Assembly (NCBI RefSeq): GCF_000003815.2
Contig: NC_049995.1
Location: 3,840,330 to 3,904,329, forward strand
DNA: 64,000 nt
Direction of reading: 5' to 3'
Source: Branchiostoma floridae
Taxonomy: Eukaryota; Chordata; Leptocardii; Amphioxiformes; Branchiostomatidae
Shown: one piece after another, positions 1 through 12,400 of the stretch
Layout of the letters: the number at the start of each line of letters is the position of its first letter
Position numbering within the stretch: position 1 is the first letter of the stretch
Program-made: the position numbers and the translations under genes
Notes under the pieces: generated by a model
Database searches by the model: none
Seen by the model: the letters and a program-made list of their open reading frames with translations, nothing else
Told to the model about the DNA's origin: nothing

Positions 1-246
1 CTGATAGGCAAAACATATCGTTGTTGCTGGTGTGCACTTGTTGTTGCTGTGTTCTCTCTTCTGTCATTAACCAATCAGGGCTTAGAACTGTAGTGACATA
101 ATCACTTTAAAAAACCAAGTACATGTAGATGTAGGGTCGACAGAAGCCAAGCCAGACGAGTCATCTGGTACAATATAGTTATGTTGATGACCTGGGTAAG
201 AAGCAAGCATGAGTAAATGGGGCTCTTTTCAAAGAATTTTACATGC

Positions 247-1171
247 ACACAATACTATTGCACGAAAATCATTGTACGAGGGGGGTTCAATAAGTTCTTT
301 GCCTCACCAAGAAATAACAAGCACAACTCAGATTTTCAGGCACAACTTCATAGTATGAAGTCTTTTATCAATATCCTCCAAATTTCAAATCATTGGAGTC
401 ATTACTTTCCAGGCATTCGTTTTTCCTAAATTAGAAGGTAAGTGGCGAGAAAAAAGTTGTGTGAATTGTGATCAGACATGTGTGGGTCTAGTTTCCCATG
501 CCATAAATTAACAAAAGACGTTGTCAAAATGTTTGATAATGATTCTCTTCCTATTTCAAGCAAAAAGAATTGGGTTTATAACTTCTCAGCAGCGCAAATT
601 GACCCACACACTCAGGTCAGGTCAATTGTCCACGTTTTTTTCCCTCTCCCTCACCTAACGTTACTGGGTGTCGCCTGCAAAGTAATGATCACACTAATTT
701 GAATTTTGGTACATATTTATATAAGACTTTATACTTGACATCTATGCTTCGAAATCTGAGCTGTGCTTATTTTTTCTCGGTAAAGTCGGGGACTTATTGA
801 TAACCCCACGTACATGTATAAAGTCTTATATAAATGTGTACCAAAATTCAAATTATTGTGATCATCATGTTGCAGGCGACACCCAGTAACGTTAGGTAAG
901 GGATAACGAAAAAAAAAGGTGGACAATTGATCTGCAACCTGAGGTGTGAGGTCAAATTGTCTGATCACACTTCACCCTTCTTTTTCTCCCCACTTACCTT
1001 CTAATTTAGAAAAAACGAATGCCTGGAAAGTAATGACTCCAATGATTTGTAATTTGGAGGATATTGATAAAAGACTTCATACTATGAAGTTGTGCCTGAA
1101 AATCTGAGTTGTGCTTGTTATTTCTTGGTGAGGCAAAGAACTTATTGAACCCCCCTCGTATAGTATTGTGT
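247..1171. mobile_element. Long foldback (inverted-repeat) element
   Basis: The segment is an imperfect palindrome. Sequence at about 247-735 reappears as its reverse complement at about 815-1171, with an unpaired centre near 735-815. The outermost 12 bases are a perfect inverted pair (ACACAATACTAT at 247-258, ATAGTATTGTGT at 1160-1171). The arms are interrupted by small indels. No transposase frame is visible and no clear target-site duplication flanks it. It could be a foldback-type non-autonomous DNA transposon or a locally inverted duplication. The short frames inside it are shadows of the palindrome. Confidence 0.75.
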
Positions 1172-2176
1172 CCGAGAAGCTTGACAAAAAGACTACAGGG
1201 AAAACATTCTTCATTTTTACGAAAATGTTGCCTTTCTAGTTTTTATCTTGTGATTTCTCTACCCGTCAGAATCAGAGGTTTCCCTTTGTCACTGATCAAT
1301 AAGAGTCACACATTTGGGATCGACGAAATAATATACATGTCTCGTGACTAGTGTTAAAGGATTTACATGACTGACATTGAGATTCAGCTCTAGATTTTAT
1401 CAGTCTTCATAAATCAAAGTATTACCGGCGAGAGCTTACCCGTGTGGCGTGAACATGGTCTATTTAATCCGTTCAACAGAAAGTCAATGTCGTATTGTCA
1501 TTGGCGTATGGGGTTAGCTCTAGGAAAGTTAAGTTAACTTGATTATGTACTGACCAATACTAAAATAATGAAATGGTTTGGTTTATTGGCATTGACATTA
1601 TTGACACTAAAAACTCTTGCAGTACATTACAAAAGGCTGAATTGTCTTTTTTTTACACTCAGCATTTCCTAAATTGACATGGTACCGATTTCGGAATAAC
1701 GTCTTTTTTTGTTTCCAATAGAACATGCTTTGTGTCTGGAAACATGGCGTCAAGTCAATGTTGATCGCGCAACAATTGCAATATGTACAATGTATGGCAA
1801 AGTGTTGTATGAGACTACTAACAAGTTAGACTAATCAATGTACTATCTACACATAGAATCAACCTTTACTGTACGTCAAAGCGTTCTATAAGACTTAACT
1901 GGCTAGTTTACAGTAATCTAGTATAATACGCAATGTGTATGCATGTAAGCTCTAAGATCTAAGCTATACAATATTGATGAAGAGTATAACTTTGAAACAA
2001 GGAAATTTGCATTGAGTATTGATTAAAGTGTGGTGTTACAGAGATCCATCGATCCAGATATAAAACTGGAATGTTATCTGGGGCAAGGTAGTTTAAAATC
2101 GCCCAGAGTATCCCTCCAGTACACGGATATCCAATCAATATAAATCATATCGAGTACAACACCTCTGGGGTCACCT
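1172..2176. other. AT-rich non-coding stretch
   Basis: I see no convincing exon, RNA gene or repeat copy here. Stop codons are frequent in all frames. Confidence 0.5.
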
Positions 2177-2178
2177 TA

Positions 2179-2438
2179 AAGTGGTATCTCACTGCAATTG
2201 AGGTGCCGGTGCGGCACTGCGGGGTTCGTTCACTGCGGCACTGTTGTGTTATTTTCGCCGATTTTTTTTAATTTTTTTTTACAATCAGATATAGTGCAAT
2301 ACGTAGAGTATGACTAAGAAGACAACAAAATACACAAAACGTAAGAAAATTTGTTCTTTATCTCTGAAATTCGTTCGAGTAATCTTTCGAACTCCGCAGT
2401 GCCGCACCGGTACCCCAAGTGCAGTGAGATACCACTTT
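2179..2438. mobile_element. TA-flanked MITE of about 260 bp
   Basis: Terminal inverted repeats of about 50 bp bound this element. The right end read inward begins AAAGTGGTATCTCACTGC and the left end differs by one missing A. Both arms carry the motif CCGGTGCGGCACTGCGG. TA dinucleotides flank both ends (2177-2178 and 2439-2440), as expected for Tc1/mariner-type integration. There is no coding capacity. It abuts a three-copy tandem repeat on its right side. Confidence 0.65.
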
Positions 2439-2440
2439 TA

Positions 2441-2960
2441 CGGTAACACGTTTTGGAGAACCAGTTTTACCACTCATACGATTCAACGATCTACGTCTTT
2501 GATTTTTTCGGCTTTTGTCCTCTGACACTTTTAAAGGTTGCACTTAGGTAAAAAGAAAAACTGAATGTGAAAATCAGATATCGCAGATCTATATTGTCGA
2601 CGCAACACTCACGGCAACACGTTTTGGAAAACCAACATCTAGTTTCATCATGCATACGATTCAACCATCTACTACTGAATTTTTTTACGGTTTTTGTCCT
2701 CTGACACTTTCTAAAGGTTGTACTTAGGCAAATATGAACTGAATATGAAAATTAGAGATGGAATATCTATATTTTTGATACTTAAAGGGCAATACGTTTT
2801 GGAGAACCAACATCTGTTTTATCATTCATACATGTACGATTCAACAATCTACGTCTTTAAATCTTTTACGATTTTTGTCCTCTGACACTTTTTAAAGGTT
2901 ACACTTAGATAACGAATGTGAAAAAGAGAGATCGCAGATCGATATTGTTGTTCGCACTTT
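2441..2960. repeat. Tandem repeat, three copies of about 170-180 bp
   Basis: Each copy starts near the phrase 'aacacgttttgga' (about 2446, 2619, 2786), continues through 'catacgattcaa' and 'tttgtcctctgacacttt', and ends with an 'agatcgcagat'-like tail. Copies differ by substitutions and short indels, so the array is moderately old. Confidence 0.8.
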
Positions 2961-4735
2961 CGCCGTGATACCAGAAAAGGTTAAGAATCGATTTTGCCAT
3001 AAAATTCTCTCGCGGGCGGCACAAGCTGACACAGCACAAGTAAACACACCGCCTTTACGACGCGACGTTCTTAGATGGATTGTTAATAAGGCGGGACGAT
3101 TGCAGCTTTGGGGCTTTCTTCCTCCTGTCTGGGCAAATTAAGCACAGAAATCTATAATATACAGGTCTCTGGGGTAAGGGGTAGGTGATAAAGATGTCAG
3201 GATGAAGTTTCGGTGCGGTTTGTTCAACCGTCTATATAACGTTCAAAGCAGTGAGCTGAGGTAAACATAGTACTAGACCTTTGTAAATGTCAGAGGTCTG
3301 CACTGCGAATTAAACTGAATGGCGTTTGCAATTGCTTTGTTAGGCTGGCCTTAAGCTTTGGGCATCAGCGACTTTTAAAGGAAAAAGGTTAAAGTCGCTG
3401 TACAAACGACGATTCGTTTTAAAGTTACGGTTGTTACACTTTAGAGGTCCCTTTTTGCCTCCGTGTAGGTAGGTTTTGTTCTCGGTATTTCTGAATGCTT
3501 GTGCTCGTATGTGTTTGTAGTTATCTAAATTCACTGTTTGTAGAGTGGTCGTGAGTGGGAGGATGGTGTCACTGTAAATATCAGACATGTAAGAGTGACA
3601 GGAGGTACTTTATCAGATATGAAAGACATTCCAGGTCATGGGGTCAATAGAAGAGGCTACTATTCCTCGGGGAGGTTTCTTTTATCTTGTATTTCTGTTT
3701 ATGTTTTGGGGGCTTATCATTCAGCTTATATTTCCCATATGCTAGCCACATTCACTATGAAAAAGTTATCAATGGACAATTTCATGTTAATCAAACCTTA
3801 TTTGAATAATCAATAAACTATCAAAAAAGACACACGACAAACTCTGAATATCTAACGTAGGTTTAAAATCTTTAAACTCTTGTTAAGCTTGGTACAAACT
3901 TCGTAAGACTCCCATACGATAACACACGCCTTGCCTTCTTTCAGCTTGACACCTCACTGACTTTTAGAAAACAGCGCTAGTCGTATGAAATATTCAAGGG
4001 ATGGGTCAAGGTAACAAAGATGAAGTGCTACCTTAGATACAACCAGTGTTCAACAGCTTGAATAGATATAACTTGTGATTAACGTCTAGAAAAGCGTGCC
4101 CCAGGTAATGATGTACATTCGTCTTGCAATCCGCCCATTGATAATCACAGCAGGCTTTTATGATAGATAGGACAAGTTAGGAGTGAAAGATTTCAATTCT
4201 TACACACATTTCGGGATCAAAGGAAGATACGAATCTCTTATTTTCCATTTCTCTTCAAAGCAAATCCGTCCGAGGGCATGGTGCATGTTTAGAAAACATT
4301 ATCACGTTGAAGTTGTACAATTGGACAACTAACTATCTCTGATGCAAGTGTTAAATGCAATAGTAATCAGTACCTTCTTGACAAATGCCTGTGGTAGGTA
4401 ATTGTCAATGATGTAAGATCAAATTTATCAATAATGTTTTCTTTTTACATTAAATATCAGTCTTTGGTCAATGTGTATGGATTGACAAACGCACTCGCAA
4501 CAAGATATAGTCGTTCGTTTGGACCACTGTAGCGCTTAGTGACAAACGGGACAGGGAGGGTTGCTAGTCCTTCCCTTTTAGTATCAACGTGCTCAAGGCA
4601 CCTCCTCGGAGTACCCCCATTTTAAGTCCCTTCCGAAAGGCGGATGCAGTCCCAACCGCGATGCCCTCTCCAGGATTAAACTAAGGTCTCCCATTTACCA
4701 ACTAACTGGAACCATGAGATAGACTGAGAGGCTGC
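2961..4735. other. Unique non-coding sequence
   Basis: No recognisable gene or repeat copy was found. Short frames at 3340-3588 (-) and 3595-3816 (+) have no recognisable domain and no paired splice sites. Confidence 0.45.
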
Positions 4736-4739
4736 TACC

Positions 4740-4985
4740 GGTGAAGGGCGCGCGGTCATGCAGGTCGTGCGATTTTGACGCCATAGGATTTTCCAGCAGG
4801 TCGTGACAGAACCAACCACCGACATGGATCCAAAATAGCCTTTTTTTTGTACCCAGATAGCTGAATTCTGCAGGATACTGAGCTGTACATGTCCTCCAAA
4901 AATGCCCGATGTTACCGATCGTACGACGATCGCACGACCTATGTGACCTATGCAACAGGGACGTCGCTGACATAGGTCATGCAAG
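4740..4985 (+). repeat. Dispersed repeat family A, copy 1
   Basis: This segment is an inverted relative of 9060-9310. Both contain the 'gatcgtacgacgatcg' palindrome followed by 'gcacgacctatgtgacc', a stretch resembling 'ggacattttggaggaca', and the 'catgtcggtggttngttctgtcacg' block in one orientation or the other. A weaker third relative lies at 35040-35245. I see no coding potential and could not place it in a named family. Confidence 0.6.
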
Positions 4986-5504
4986 GGCCAAGAAGGTTCA
5001 TTTAGCTGTTCAAAGTAATCCGCGTCACCATCTAGACTATAGTAGTTACAGATCAATATTGTACAATTAAGACTAATCGGAAGTCGCCGCTATTTTCGCC
5101 GTTTGAGTAATGAACAGATCACGCTCGTTCATTACAGTTAGACCATAATGGATCCAGAACAGAAATAAAGGAGCGAAAACTGCATCGTAGACTTGCAAAT
5201 GGGCACTTTCTAAGACGTAAAAAGGCTATAACTTAAAGACGTAAACATGTAAGCAATCACGCCAAATGTAAAATAAATCCAAGCTCATGCCTCTTAAAGT
5301 TTGGGAACCATTCCTCTTTTCCTTTGCTACATTATTCACGTAAATAACACATAGAGCTAAGCTGCTTGCCTTTGATGTATGGGGAGACTAAGTTATCGTG
5401 GATAAAGTGGTAATCTCATGGAATGAGATGATGAAACGGTGAATGAGAGGGGTTGGCGTTCGTTATGGCTGCATAGCAACTGGGTAGTTAATCCGTACCT
5501 TAAC

Positions 5505-5727
5505 TGTTATCGGCACTTCACGCTTCCCTGATTACCCACATCGTGCAATATCGCCGATTAACGTACATCTGTACACTTCAGTACCGGGTTCATCTCACGG
5601 TCAGGCATAGCGTTCGTGACCCTCCCTCCAGAATGGCGCCTTGTTCTTTTGATGTGTATAGTTTGAATTTCTATTAATCCTATGAGGAGTTTGTCAAAGG
5701 TCGTTAGAAGCCGATACCACCCACCGT
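5505..5727 (+). repeat. Dispersed repeat family B, copy 1
   Basis: This segment matches 54082-54303 as a reverse complement across its whole length. Shared blocks include 'gttatcggcacttcacgc', 'cacatcgtgcaatatcgcc', 'gattaacgtacatctgtac' and 'ggtcgttagaagccgatacc'. Shorter partial copies lie at 6168-6225 and 53962-54035. It is probably a non-autonomous mobile repeat; no terminal repeats could be defined. Confidence 0.7.
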
Positions 5728-7260
5728 CAAGAGAGTGCACTACACTAAATATCTTTTAAAAGTCAGCAGATGTAAGTTATACATAAATCGACATGCTTTC
5801 AGTAAGAAAATGCAACATTTTCGCATACTTTAAAGGTTTGGTTAAAGATTATATTTCGTGCATTGGCGTGTAGCAGACGTGTATAACTTTAGTTCTGTTG
5901 GGAGTATGGACTCTGTCTTTAGTTAAAGATCCAACAAAAATTCTCGAGTTTTTACATTACGATTCTTAAGAATCAGTCGTTCAACCAGTCTTTCTAGTTA
6001 GCTTTACTTGCATTGAATTGTTCTACCAGTTCATTCTAGTGGCACTGAAGAATAGTGTTGGATGTAACTCGAAATGTCCGAAAGTAAATTTCCGTTTTTT
6101 ATCCAGTTGTAGAGATTGAATTGTATCTAAATATTATTTACCTGGATGTCTAACTTTTATAAATATACATCCTCGGGTTCATTCCACGGTCAGGCACAGC
6201 GGTTTGTGACCCTTTCCCCCGAGACGAAAAGTACCACTTTATGATCTAGGTCATAAAAACGCAATTTTATGGCCTATTGTAGGCATTAGCTGATACTTAG
6301 GTACCACCATGGAATGAGGCTGCTTTCAAATTGGATCACGTGATCGAGGAAATCCGTTGTAAACGTATGATTGCCTGGCCATAGACACTATAGAAGCTGG
6401 AATTAGTTCTCGGTTTATCTGCCTTTATGGGATTAAAAACCATCCAATCTGAACAAAAGACGTTTTACCACTATTTGTGTTGTTTAACGGCGTAGAGCTA
6501 CTGTCACTGCCACATTCAAGTACTTTAAATGTTACTGTCCTCATTTCTTGCTTAAGAAACGTTGCGTCGTCAAAAACTATGAATTTGAAATGAATAATGA
6601 TAAAAAAAACTATGAAATTCAATGTTGAAAGTGATTACAAATACTTTGGAAAATAGAAATATATTATCATTAAAATATTTTTAGAAATTCAAACAAAGGT
6701 ATTTGAAATATTCCAAACATTTGTAAAAAAAACAGAAGACTGTAAAAACCATACAGAAATCATAAAGATTAGGTAATGCAAATCCGTTTGATAAAAAAAT
6801 CGTATGTAAGAGATATGTATGTTATATGTTTGCACTTATCACAATTATCTTGAGAAGGACTATCTTCACTTCCCTGTCTCTTGGCGACTCCCAGACAAAA
6901 AGTCTTGTAATTTTGTTACTTACGTGTCCCGTTAGAATCTAGGTTAATGGATACACGCCGTCCGTGAGGGATAATATAGATTTTAGCCAAATCAACAGTT
7001 CGGGATGAAAGAGGACGGCAGCACGGCTCCCAGACACCCCTCCCACGGGACGGCAATTGATGAATGGTTGCGTCCATACTTAGATCAGGCGATATGAGCC
7101 AAAACGGGACGGATTGTCGCTCTGTGTTGCTGAACGTTTGCCGTTTTGTATAACTAATGCACTCTGTATAGCACTCTAGATCTGTGCTAAATATTCCAAA
7201 TTTGTTCCCCGAATATTCCTAATACGCTATGGGAATGGAGCACATTTTTATTTTTTGTAT
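5728..7260. other. AT-rich non-coding stretch with a short family B fragment
   Basis: Positions 6168-6225 resemble the 'cacggtcaggca...gtgaccct' core of family B. Otherwise I see no gene or RNA. The part from about 6590 to 6830 is very AT-rich. Confidence 0.45.
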
Positions 7261-7261
7261 G

Positions 7262-7310
7262 TGTACGTGGTATAACCGCCCTTTTTATAATTAGGCGTAA
7301 CACACCATTT
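7262..7310 (-). repeat. Degenerate LINE-tail repeat fragment
   Basis: The words 'ggtataaccgccctt' and 'ggcgtaacacacca' match the unit of the LINE 3' tail array at 13.4-14.0 kb. It is a single decayed copy. Confidence 0.5.
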
Positions 7311-7522
7311 TTACAGTACGTACAAGCTGCATAATCTGGGCTAAAAGGTTGATCTACTCACTCCAGGAAGGACCTCTACTGTTAAAGTGTGGTGTAGTGG
7401 GTGCTTTAAGTAAACGTGCTTGAACACGCCAGCTCCAACTTTACGTCCCAAACGAGAGGTTCCTAACCAAGGCTAGTTACTCATTTTCACTTAATCAAGT
7501 GAGAAAATAGGTGTGGAACATT

Positions 7523-7600
7523 GGAGCCGACTACGGATTCGAACCCTGAACCTTTAGGTTCTAAGTCAACAACCCAAACCGCAAGACCAAATTGCCACTA
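7523..7600 (-). repeat. tRNA-like relic, probable SINE head
   Basis: On the minus strand there is a perfect polymerase III B box (GGTTCGAATCC at 7535-7545). About 45 bases upstream lies an A-box-like D arm (TGGTCTTGCGGTTTGGG). The anticodon arm pairs poorly and the acceptor stem does not close, so this is not an intact tRNA. A tRNA-derived SINE head or a tRNA pseudogene fits best. Confidence 0.45.
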
Positions 7601-7799
7601 CCGTACATTTAATTTTGGAATGCTACACCGCGGATATAGACTGGAAAAGCTGGCTCAATCCCAAAATAGTCAAAACGCCAGAAAAGCGAACATCTCTATC
7701 TCTACGCTATCTATAAAATTTGCCATAAGATATAAGATCAGTAGTAAAAGAGAAGTGATATCAATAGTGTATCGCTATCCTCAATTGTAATGTATCAGA

Positions 7800-9055
7800 T
7801 ACTAGTAGTAACATAGTACATGTTACATGTATTAATTATTTAATTGTTAAAACCTTCCTCTTTAAGTTGACGTTGAATAAAACGTTCCTTTAAAGCAATG
7901 ATACATAAACAAATTATTACCTTATCGTTACAATAGACATATAAATAATGCGTTATTTTAAAATATCAATGTCAATAGAGTCCATTCCAAGACACCATGC
8001 GGATGTTTGTGGACACTGTTTAGAATTGATTTTAAAGTTTTGTAATTATATGTCTAGGACATTTGATACTTCAGAAATATTTGTAACACTGTTTCAACTT
8101 TATAAATATTTCCCTGGTCCTGTAAAACTTTGGAAATATTCATCGTGTGGAATTGGATACTTCTAATGGTTTCTAAATAATGATAACAGCATTCTACCAT
8201 TATTTACCATTTTCTACCATTTTCTACCATTTTTTGTAAATGGTTCAGTGGGCTGGGAAGATAGCAATTCACACATTCTTGCAAAGTATGGTTGGGTGCC
8301 ATGCAACAATGGCCCACCACAAAGGATTCACCAGTGCCCAGCAGTGAAATCTAAAAATGTACAGATACAACGATAGGGCTTACTTTTATGGGGGCAATAA
8401 ACTAATTTAACCATTTGGCCAGGTTTACCATTTTTTGTAAATATTTGTAAATGTGAATCACACAGAGGTTTCACAATAATTCTAAATAAAGACATTTTTG
8501 TACAGTTACTTTCAAAATGTTTCTAAAATATTCAAAGGAATTCAAATATATGAGTACTTTCTCAGTCATTTTTTTTTAATAATTTAATTATTGTGGCTCA
8601 GATATTCTTTTATTCAAAATAATTCAGACTAATTATAAATATCGCCTAAAAACCCTCATTGTGTCTTGGAATGGACTCTACAATTTTTGCTGCAAATTTT
8701 CTCTTTACGGTGAAGACTTAATTTCATGGCCATGCTTTAGGGTAGATTGGGAGCAATATCGGGATTGATAATGCGTAATCTTTTATCCTCTAGGGAAATT
8801 TTGCTCTAATGGCTATCATCCTAGCATGGTGTTTAATATCGCGTGATTTATTACTGCTATTATACGCCACAACTACTTAATTGTCCTTTTGTTGCTGCGT
8901 ATAAGAATGTACATTTCACTTTGTACGGGTTTTTGATTGACAATTAGAGCAGCATTTTGTTTACATGTTTTGTAGAGAAGGCTATGACAGAAACAACAAC
9001 CTAAAAGAATCTAAGACAGTCTTTTGTGTGACAAGACAGCTGTATTTTATGCGAA
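7800..9055. other. AT-rich non-coding stretch
   Basis: It contains a short run of 'taccattttc' repeats around 8197-8235 and scattered relatives of 'accattttttgtaaat'. No gene is supported. Confidence 0.45.
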
Positions 9056-9059
9056 ACGC

Positions 9060-9310
9060 ATACGACCATTCAGTATCTTCAACAATCGTACGATGGATGT
9101 GACCAGCCTCTAGGAGCGCGGTCACATAGGTCGTGCGATCGTCGTACGATCGCTTACTTCGGACATTTTGGAGGACAAACATGTAGGTCTCCTGCAAAGT
9201 CTTGGTGCACAAAATGCTACTTTTGAATCCATGTCGGTGGTTTGTTCTGTCACGGCTTGCTTGAAAATACTATGGCATTAAAATCGTACGACGGTTGCAC
9301 GACCTATGCG
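9060..9310 (-). repeat. Dispersed repeat family A, copy 2
   Basis: Reverse-oriented relative of 4740-4985, sharing the 'cgtcgtacgatcg' palindrome and the 'catgtcggtggtttgttctg' block. It runs into a homopolymer C tract at about 9309-9322, a likely slippage site. Confidence 0.6.
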
Positions 9311-9564
9311 CCCCCCCCCCCCTCACCACACCAACAAAGTAGCTTCTTTTCTTTCACACGCAATCTAAAACAGTGAGCAACAATTTTCTTGGACGTTTTC
9401 AGCACAAATCCATCGATATAAACATGAGATCTCTCTTCCGATACGTTCCTCTTGGGAAATCGTCCCAATTGTGCCACATTAACCCCCTCTATGATTGATA
9501 TGATGGGCCGTCCCTAGACACATCCTCCCCGCAAGCATAATTAGCCACAGGGGAGGCCTGATAT

Positions 9565-11980
9565 TTGTTCAATACATTACGTATTCCGTCAGAAGTAACT
9601 GGCACGAAAACATATAGAAAATGAAGGAATGAAAAACTGTAAGACCGACATATGTGGAAAGCTCGCACATGGTAACAATGATTTGATCTTGATTTAGGGA
9701 CTTTTTATCAATGAATGAATGAAAGACCTTTATTGTACACTCATGCCTCGACGGGCTAGGTACAGGTCACTGATAACAGACATGACTGATAACAGAATAC
9801 ATGTAACAAATATATGAAAAAACAATATTTATCAATGCAGTTTGACAATACATTACGTATTCCGTCAAATACTTTGCTTTCTCTGGGTTGTATGGCAATG
9901 TGCAATATATGTATCCATTTGTGAGCCGAATATTTGTTCAATACATTACGTATTCCGTCAGAAGTAGCTGGCACGAAAACATAATATAGAAAATGAATAT
10001 CGAAAATGAAATGACTGTATGGTAAGGTCGACATATGTGGAAAGCTCGCACATGTTGGCAATGGTTTGATCGTAGTCTAGGGAATTTTCATCAATGCAGT
10101 TTGAGAACACATTACGTATTCTGGTAGAAGTAACTGACACGAAAACATATAGAAAATGAAGTATTTGTGCAAGGCAAAAGACAGCTAGACATTGTAAATA
10201 TGGTGTGAAGCAAGCTTTTTCTGGCTTGCGTGGCACTGTGCGATATCTATCCATTTTGGGAGCCAAATATTTGTTCAATACATTACGTATTCCGTCAGAA
10301 GTAACTGGCACGAAAATATATGGAAAATCAAGCTCGACAAAGATTGAATGAAATAAACTGTATGGTAAGACCGACGTATGTGGAACACTCGCACATGATG
10401 ATAATGGTTTGATCTTAGTCTGCGTGGGGATTTTTCATCAATGCAGTTTGACAATACATTACGTATTCTGTCAGAAACAACTGGCACGAAAACATATAGA
10501 ACATAAAGTATTTTTGAAAAGCAAACATGCATATGGGCTAGACATTGTACATATTGTCTGACTGAAACAGATACATTGCTTTCTCTGGGTCGTATGACAT
10601 TGCACGATATCTATTGATTCAGATTTATGTTTTGTTTGCTTAAGGCGCGTGGGCGATATCATAACATAATTGAAAAAAGATACAAAGCTATCTACAGATA
10701 CATGCAACATGAAATATCGACATATACAGTCGCTACTGGTAAATGAGAATGGTATAAACAATTGTTTTCAGTTCAACGAAAAAATGATATTTGCGACTAG
10801 CTCAATATAGAAATTCTGCACGTAGGATTTAAGATATGCAAGAATGACAGGTCTGTATGTAGGCGGTCTCGTTTTACAAACGAAATTACGGCGGCAAGCG
10901 AAAGCGTTTGGATTGTCTGGATAATAAATATGCATATCTCGACAGCGATAGAATGAAATAACTGTATGGTACATGTGTCACATATGTGGAGAGTTCGCAC
11001 ATGGTTGCATTGGTTTCGTCTGGGGTCTTTTTATCAATGCTGTTTGACATTTCTGTGGCATCGGTATTTTTCAAATGTCTAATGGCAGGGGGTTTGTAAG
11101 CTTGGTAAAATGGTTTTGTAGACGTTTCTGGCATGTGCGAATTGTCTGAATTATAAATATGCAACAGTTCGACAACGGTACAAATAACTGTACAGTTGGA
11201 CCCATAGTCTGGGGATCTATACATTTTTGCGCTGTCGGTATTTTTCAAATTTCCTAGTAGCAAGGGGGTTAGCAAGCTTAGTGAGATAATTTGCAGACGT
11301 TTCTTGTATGTGTGAATTGCCTGGTTAATAAATATGCAACATCTCGACAACGGTAAAATGACATGGCAGGACCTACATATGTGGAAAGCTCGCAAATGAT
11401 TTCATTGGTTTGTTTTTAACTATGCTATCGTGGTGACAGTATTTACAAATGTGTAGTGACACGATGGTTTGCTAGCTTGGTAGACAAATTTGTAAAGTTT
11501 AATGACTTTGCATGTGTGAAGTATATGAATATGCATATCGTGACAGCTATAGAAAAATAACCCACATATGTGGAAAGGTTTTACATGACTGCACAAATAT
11601 TAGTCTGATGGCTTTTACCGAGGCAATTTTAAATTTTTTCACACGGTTTTTAGCTGTATTATAGAGATGAATATTTTGACAGCAGCAATAAAAAGAAATG
11701 GCCGTATGGCAGGTGCGACAAGCATAATATAGAAAGGTCTCACATGAATGCACCGGTATTGGTCTGCTGACTTTTCACCAAAGCAATTTAAAATTTTGTT
11801 GTGGCAGAAGTCAGGCGTTTTCAAACTGGATTATGAATATGCATACTTTGACATGTTGGCTGCGATAGAAAGAAACATATGCATGTATGGTACGCACGGC
11901 CTACATATGTGGAAAGGCTTCAAATGATTGCACGCATATTGGTCTGCTGACTTTTCACCGAGGCAATTTCGGGAATTTTG
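9565..11980. repeat. Long degenerate tandem array, units of about 190-390 bp
   Basis: The motif 'acatatgtggaaag' followed by 'ctcgcacatg' recurs near 9649, 10034, 10376, 10980, 11367, 11562 and 11904. The left half also repeats 'caatacattacgtattccgtcagaagtaactggcacgaaaa'-like blocks (9580, 9940, 10279, 10450). The right half repeats 'cttttcaccgaggcaattt'-like blocks. Minus-strand frames encoding 'SDGIRNVL' are by-products of the repetition: they overlap in several frames and contain no recognised domain. Confidence 0.75.
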
Positions 11981-12139
11981 TTTGCGCCAGTGTTTTGGGG
12001 TCTGACTCATCGAAGCTGTAACGCATGGGCAAACAGACTTCTTGTAAACTGATTTTTGTCAATTTTGACCATCATTTTCATCTTGCAGTAAAATAAGACG
12101 TCCTCTTTTATTATGTATTGCACAAATAAGAATGTCATC

Positions 12140-12242
12140 TTTGCAGATCTAGATGTTTCTGTATCTGTATCTATATAGCCGGTATAACAGTCCTTCAGCG
12201 TAACACTTAGTCTAGCTTCTGTATCTGTATGTATCCGGCCGG
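12140..12242 (-). repeat. LINE-tail repeat units left of the insertion
   Basis: About two degenerate copies of the 'ctgtatctgtatctatatagccggtataac' unit seen at 13.4-14.0 kb. They end in CCGG exactly where the TGT...ACA element begins, so the array appears to have been split by that insertion. Confidence 0.65.
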
Positions 12243-12250
12243 TGTGACAG

Positions 12251-12400
12251 CGATCTCGCCCCCCCGTGATCTCGCCCCCCCGGGGGCGAAATCACTAGCG
12301 ATCTCGCCCCCCCGGGGCGAAATCACTAGCGATCTCGCCCTCCCCGGCTAGTGATCTCGCCCCCCTACCTCGCCCCCCTTTAGCGATTTCGCCCCCCCCC
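12251..12400. repeat. C-rich short tandem repeats
   Basis: Five to six units of 'gcgatctcgccccccc' alternate with their partial inverse 'ggggcgaaatcactagc', giving repeated C6-C10 runs and a purine tail of A10. The alternating orientation allows hairpins, and the C runs could form i-motif or G-quadruplex structures. It probably contributes to the nearby assembly gap. Confidence 0.75.
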
